A stretch of DNA of 8,244 nucleotides from Deltaproteobacteria bacterium (GTDB lineage: Bacteria; Desulfobacterota; GWC2-55-46; JADFVP01). The translations under genes and the position numbers were made by a program. How positions within the stretch are numbered: position 1 is the first letter of the stretch; every line of letters starts with the position of its first letter. This document shows positions 6,008 through 8,244 of this stretch, piece by piece. The DNA lies in assembly GCA_024275855.1 (NCBI GenBank), contig JAJRYL010000386.1, forward strand, positions 1-8,244. Reading direction: 5' to 3'. The notes beneath the pieces were generated by a model, which searched no databases, was not told where the DNA came from, and saw only the letters and a program-made list of their open reading frames with translations.

Positions 6008-7741
6008 ATGCTTTTAGAACTTCGCATAAAGAATTTTGCTATTATCGAGAGGCTCGAACTCTCTTTCGGCCCGGCGCTCAATATCTTTACGGGCGAGACA
6101 GGGGCCGGAAAATCGATAGTAATCGACGCGCTATCCTTGATACTTGGAGACAGGGCAAGCGCTGACCTTATCCGTACCGGGGCGGGGGCGGCGGAGGTAG
6201 AGGCGCTCTTTTCAGTAGAGGCCGGTTCGGAGGCCGTTAAAGTCTTAGAAGCGGCCGGGATAGAGGTCTCTGAAGAAATTATTATAAAACGGATAGTGCA
6301 GAGGGCGGGCAAAAACAGGATTTACATAAACGGTTCGCTCGCTACCCTTGTTACGCTCGGTCTCGCAGGGTCGGCGCTTATAGATGTTTACGGCCAGAGC
6401 GAGCACCAGAGCCTCGCCCGTCCCGAAGAGCATATCGAACTGCTCGACACTTTTGCCGGACTTAAGGGCGGGGGCGGGTTGAGAGAGTCGATGGCGGTCG
6501 CGTACAGGGGGTTTAAAGAGCGCGAAGCCGAGTATCGGAGTCTGGTAAAAGGGGCGGATGAGCTGAAAAAAAGAAGAGAGTTTCTCTTGTACGAGTCAAA
6601 GGAGATAGCGGAGGCCGGACTGACGAACGGTGAAGAGGAGGAACTGAATGGCGAGAAAGAACGACTTCAAAATGCGGGAAAGATTAAGAGTGCTGTGGTT
6701 GAGGCGCAAAACGCTCTTTATGCGGAGAACGGCGCGGTAGTAGAGCGGCTCGGTACGCTGCTCGGCCCGTTAAAGGAGGCCGCCGGGTTCGACTCGAGGC
6801 TGAAAGAGAGCGCGGAGGCGGTTGAAGAGGCGCTGTTTAGCCTCGAAGACGCGGCAAATACGCTGCGCGATCTTTCCGGCTCAATAAGTGAAGAGCCGGA
6901 GCGGCTCGATATTGTACTCGACCGCATAGATACGATTCATCGGTTATCGAGAAAGTACGGTCCCGGCATAGAGGCTGTCTTAGAGCATAAGGCGGAGATA
7001 GACACGGAACTTGTCGAGCTTGAAAAATCCGTAACAGAGCGCGCGGGGCTTGAAGCGGCCCTTGAAAAGGCGCGTGCGAAGGCTGAGACTGTTGCCGGAA
7101 GAGTTACTACGGCACGGATAAAGTACTCTGCCGGGTTGAAGAAAAAGATGGAAGAGGAGCTTAAAAACCTCGGCATGACAGGCGCGCTCTTTGATGTTAA
7201 TATTTACGAGGCCGCGCAAAAGGGTGCGGCTGAACCGGGCGCAAAAGACGGAAAAACTTTGCGTTTAGGAGAGAAGGGCGCGGACAGGGTCTCTTTTTAC
7301 CTTACGCCAAACGCGGGAGAAGAGGCTAAACCGCTTGCCCGTATAGCGTCGGGCGGCGAGTTGTCGAGAATAATGCTTGCCCTTAAACGGGTTTCGGTGT
7401 CGGAGGGCATAGAGACTTTAGTCTTTGACGAAGTAGACGCCGGAATAGGCGGGGCAACGGCACGCTCCGTCGGGCAGAAGCTCAAAGAGGTGGCTAAGGC
7501 GCAGCAGGTTATCTGTATAACGCACCTGCCGCAGATAGCGGCATTTGCCGATAAGCACTTTGCTGTTTCAAAAGAAGAGTCCGGCAGCGGCAGAACGGTC
7601 TCTTTAGTCGAGGAGCTTGACGAAGCCGCAAGGATAGGTCAGATTTCAAAAATGCTCGGCGGCCTCAGCGTTACGGAGACCACACGCAGGCATGCCGCCG
7701 AACTGATAGAGGCGGCAACAGGCAACAGCGTTAAGGTTTAG
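6008..7741 (+). CDS. recN: DNA repair protein RecN (SMC-like ATPase)
   Basis: At 577 residues this is a full-length RecN, a cohesin-like ATPase that binds DNA ends and supports RecA-dependent double-strand-break repair. The N-terminal ATPase half starts LRIKNFAIIERLELSF (5-20) and has Walker A GETGAGKS (29-36) and the Q-loop region YGQSEHQSL (128-136). Residues about 155-385 are Glu/Lys/Ala-rich and form the coiled-coil arms. The C-terminal half has the ABC signature ASGGELSR (447-454), Walker B LVFDEVDAGIGG (471-482, Asp474-Glu475) and the switch histidine His506 in ITHLPQIAAFAD. No ribosome binding site precedes the ATG; the upstream 15 bases are A-rich, and a small hairpin (5974-5992) lies just before them. 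I could not recognise a LexA box. Confidence 0.97.
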   Translation: MLLELRIKNFAIIERLELSFGPALNIFTGETGAGKSIVIDALSLILGDRASADLIRTGAGAAEVEALFSVEAGSEAVKVLEAAGIEVSEEIIIKRIVQRAGKNRIYINGSLATLVTLGLAGSALIDVYGQSEHQSLARPEEHIELLDTFAGLKGGGGLRESMAVAYRGFKEREAEYRSLVKGADELKKRREFLLYESKEIAEAGLTNGEEEELNGEKERLQNAGKIKSAVVEAQNALYAENGAVVERLGTLLGPLKEAAGFDSRLKESAEAVEEALFSLEDAANTLRDLSGSISEEPERLDIVLDRIDTIHRLSRKYGPGIEAVLEHKAEIDTELVELEKSVTERAGLEAALEKARAKAETVAGRVTTARIKYSAGLKKKMEEELKNLGMTGALFDVNIYEAAQKGAAEPGAKDGKTLRLGEKGADRVSFYLTPNAGEEAKPLARIASGGELSRIMLALKRVSVSEGIETLVFDEVDAGIGGATARSVGQKLKEVAKAQQVICITHLPQIAAFADKHFAVSKEESGSGRTVSLVEELDEAARIGQISKMLGGLSVTETTRRHAAELIEAATGNSVKV

Positions 7742-7783
7742 GGGCCGGTTTTATAAAACCCGGTCATAAAACCCCGGTCTTTT
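7742..7783 (+). terminator. Hairpin with short T run after recN, candidate terminator
   Basis: Starting one base after the recN stop, GGGCCGGTTTTAT (7742-7754) can pair with ATAAAACC-CC-GGTCT (7766-7780), leaving a two-base bulge, and a short T run (7780-7783) follows. A competing shorter fold uses the perfect palindrome GGTTTTATAAAACC (7747-7760). The right arm arises from a tandem duplication, ATAAAACCCGGTC (7753-7765) and ATAAAACCCCGGTC (7766-7779). The T run is short, so termination would be partial at best. Confidence 0.4.
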
Positions 7784-7806
7784 AGGGCCGGAGGCGATTT
7801 TACGGG

Positions 7807-7835
7807 TTGCCGTCCGTTTTTCTACATTGTATAGG
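7807..7835 (+). promoter_or_regulatory. Weak candidate promoter in the recN downstream gap
   Basis: TTGCCG (7807-7812) and TATAGG (7830-7835) are 17 bases apart and each match the sigma70 consensus at four of six positions. If used, transcription would start near 7842 and run about 175 bases to the terminator at 7993-8017. The score is within what chance could give in this stretch. Confidence 0.2.
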
Positions 7836-7841
7836 TCGGGT

Positions 7842-8017
7842 CGTTCTTATTGGTCTCCGGGTATTTTTGCCCTGTCGGTTGCATTGCTTTTGCGCTTTAT
7901 ACGGCACTTTTCTGCCGTGCGGGTTCGGCGGCTTTACGGGTTTTCATCACACGGTTGTTTAGAATTTGTTCTTCTCTTTAAAGATTGCGCTTAGAGGCAG
8001 AGCCGCCTCTTTTTTTT
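7842..8017 (+). ncRNA. Possible small RNA between recN and the acetyltransferase (hypothetical)
   Basis: No reading frame of useful length fills this part of the gap, yet it ends in a strong intrinsic terminator. Inside is a hairpin with six G-C-rich pairs, ACGGCA (7901-7906) and TGCCGT (7913-7918), around a CTTTTC loop. The sequence TTTACGGGTT occurs upstream (7799-7808) and again within (7934-7943). I do not recognise a known RNA family. The alternative is a long 3' untranslated end of recN. Confidence 0.22.
7993..8017 (+). terminator. Strong Rho-independent terminator
   Basis: AGAGGC (7993-7998) and GCCTCT (8005-8010) form a perfect six-pair stem around AGAGCC, followed at once by a run of eight T (8010-8017). 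On the opposite strand the hairpin is not followed by T, so it acts on + strand transcripts only. It lies about 250 bases after the recN stop, past the weaker hairpin there. Confidence 0.85.
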
Positions 8018-8050
8018 AAATCATAAGACCGTTTAAGTGTTAGACTATAC

Positions 8051-8121
8051 AGTGTTGGCGGGCCGGGCGGTCGGGTTGAATTTAAAAAGTGTTGGCGGGC
8101 CGTGCGGTCGGGTTGAATTTA
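8051..8121 (+). repeat. Two-copy tandem duplication (34 bases, period 37) before the acetyltransferase
   Basis: The 34 bases at 8051-8084 recur at 8088-8121 with one difference (G at 8066, T at 8103). Each copy starts AGTGTTGGCGGGCCG and ends GTCGGGTTGAATTTA, with three A between copies. The second copy ends four bases before the ribosome binding site of the following gene. The near identity indicates a recent duplication. Confidence 0.92.
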
Positions 8122-8136
8122 CATGAGGATAGAGCT

Positions 8137-8244
8137 GTGCCCCTTTCCCAAAAGATTGGAAGCGTAAGAAAAGCAAACACAGGCGACGTTGAGGAAATAT
8201 TCGCCATTATAAACCGCCACGCGGCCAAAGAGGTGATGCTTGAA
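8137..8244 (+). CDS. GNAT N-acetyltransferase, ArgA-like N-acetylglutamate synthase, N-terminal end (partial)
   Basis: The frame is open from GTG 8137 to the window edge, giving 36 residues. After a short lead (VPLSQKIG) it reads SVRKANTGDVEEIFAIINRH and then AAKEVMLE. This is the first strand and helix of a GNAT domain in the form (I/V)RKAxxxDVxxIxxLIxxxAxxxxML, typical of the single-domain ArgA-type acetyltransferases that make N-acetylglutamate for arginine synthesis. The acetyl-CoA site is outside the window, so the family call rests on the N terminus only. GTG is chosen because GAGGA (8125-8129) lies seven bases upstream and no ATG occurs in frame; TTG 8113 is the only other nearby choice. 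The terminator at 7993-8017 separates it from recN, so it should have its own promoter; TATACA (8046-8051) is a possible -10 without a good -35. Confidence 0.65.
   Translation, partial: MPLSQKIGSVRKANTGDVEEIFAIINRHAAKEVMLE

Noticed and set aside
5950..6165. 71-residue + strand reading frame crossing the recN start
   Set aside because: It overlaps recN out of frame, has no ribosome site and no recognisable motif.
8123..8167. Micro-ORF MRIELCPFPKRLEA overlapping the acetyltransferase start
   Set aside because: No ribosome site precedes its ATG, and GAGGA is correctly spaced for GTG 8137 in the acetyltransferase frame.

Overview
The window reads as ordinary chromosomal housekeeping sequence from a Gram-negative bacterium with moderate GC. 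All recognisable genes lie on the + strand, separated by AT-richer gaps of about 40 to 400 bases. The combination of a DapL-type diaminopimelate aminotransferase, folK, an LsrF-like DhnA-family aldolase, and NAD kinase followed by recN and an ArgA-like acetyltransferase suggests the former Deltaproteobacteria or a neighbouring phylum such as Nitrospirota, Nitrospinota or Dadabacteria. That placement is inferred from gene content only. No phage, transposon, CRISPR, tRNA or rRNA signal was found.

Layout. The window opens in the last 49 codons of a fumarylacetoacetate-hydrolase-family enzyme (1-150). A 250-base gap made almost wholly of 38/40-base tandem repeats follows (about 141-392). Next comes a compact block: dapL (402-1637), folK (1681-2172) and a small membrane-anchored PP0621-like protein with a Cys-rich tail (2174-2491). 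A gap of about 270 bases holds a plausible sigma70-type promoter. It precedes an LsrF/DhnA-like class I aldolase (2764-3567) and a zinc-dependent alcohol dehydrogenase (3670-4689). After another repeat-bearing gap come nadK (4905-5774) and recN (6008-7741). A 395-base gap holds hairpins, a strong intrinsic terminator (7993-8017) and a perfect-length tandem duplication. The window closes in the start of a GNAT protein resembling ArgA-type N-acetylglutamate synthase (8137 onward).

How the genes relate. DapL makes LL-diaminopimelate for lysine and peptidoglycan, FolK serves folate synthesis, NadK makes NADP and RecN acts in double-strand-break repair. The ArgA-like protein would start arginine synthesis. 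The aldolase and dehydrogenase may form a small carbohydrate or polyol metabolic pair, but their substrate cannot be read from sequence.

No convincing new multi-gene system is visible. The unusual signal is in the gaps. Several carry short tandem or spaced duplications, and in at least three cases the repeated unit includes the 3' end and stop codon of the upstream gene. The other points of interest are a terminator that follows about 250 bases of apparently non-coding sequence (possible small RNA) and a perfect 14-base palindrome before the dehydrogenase.
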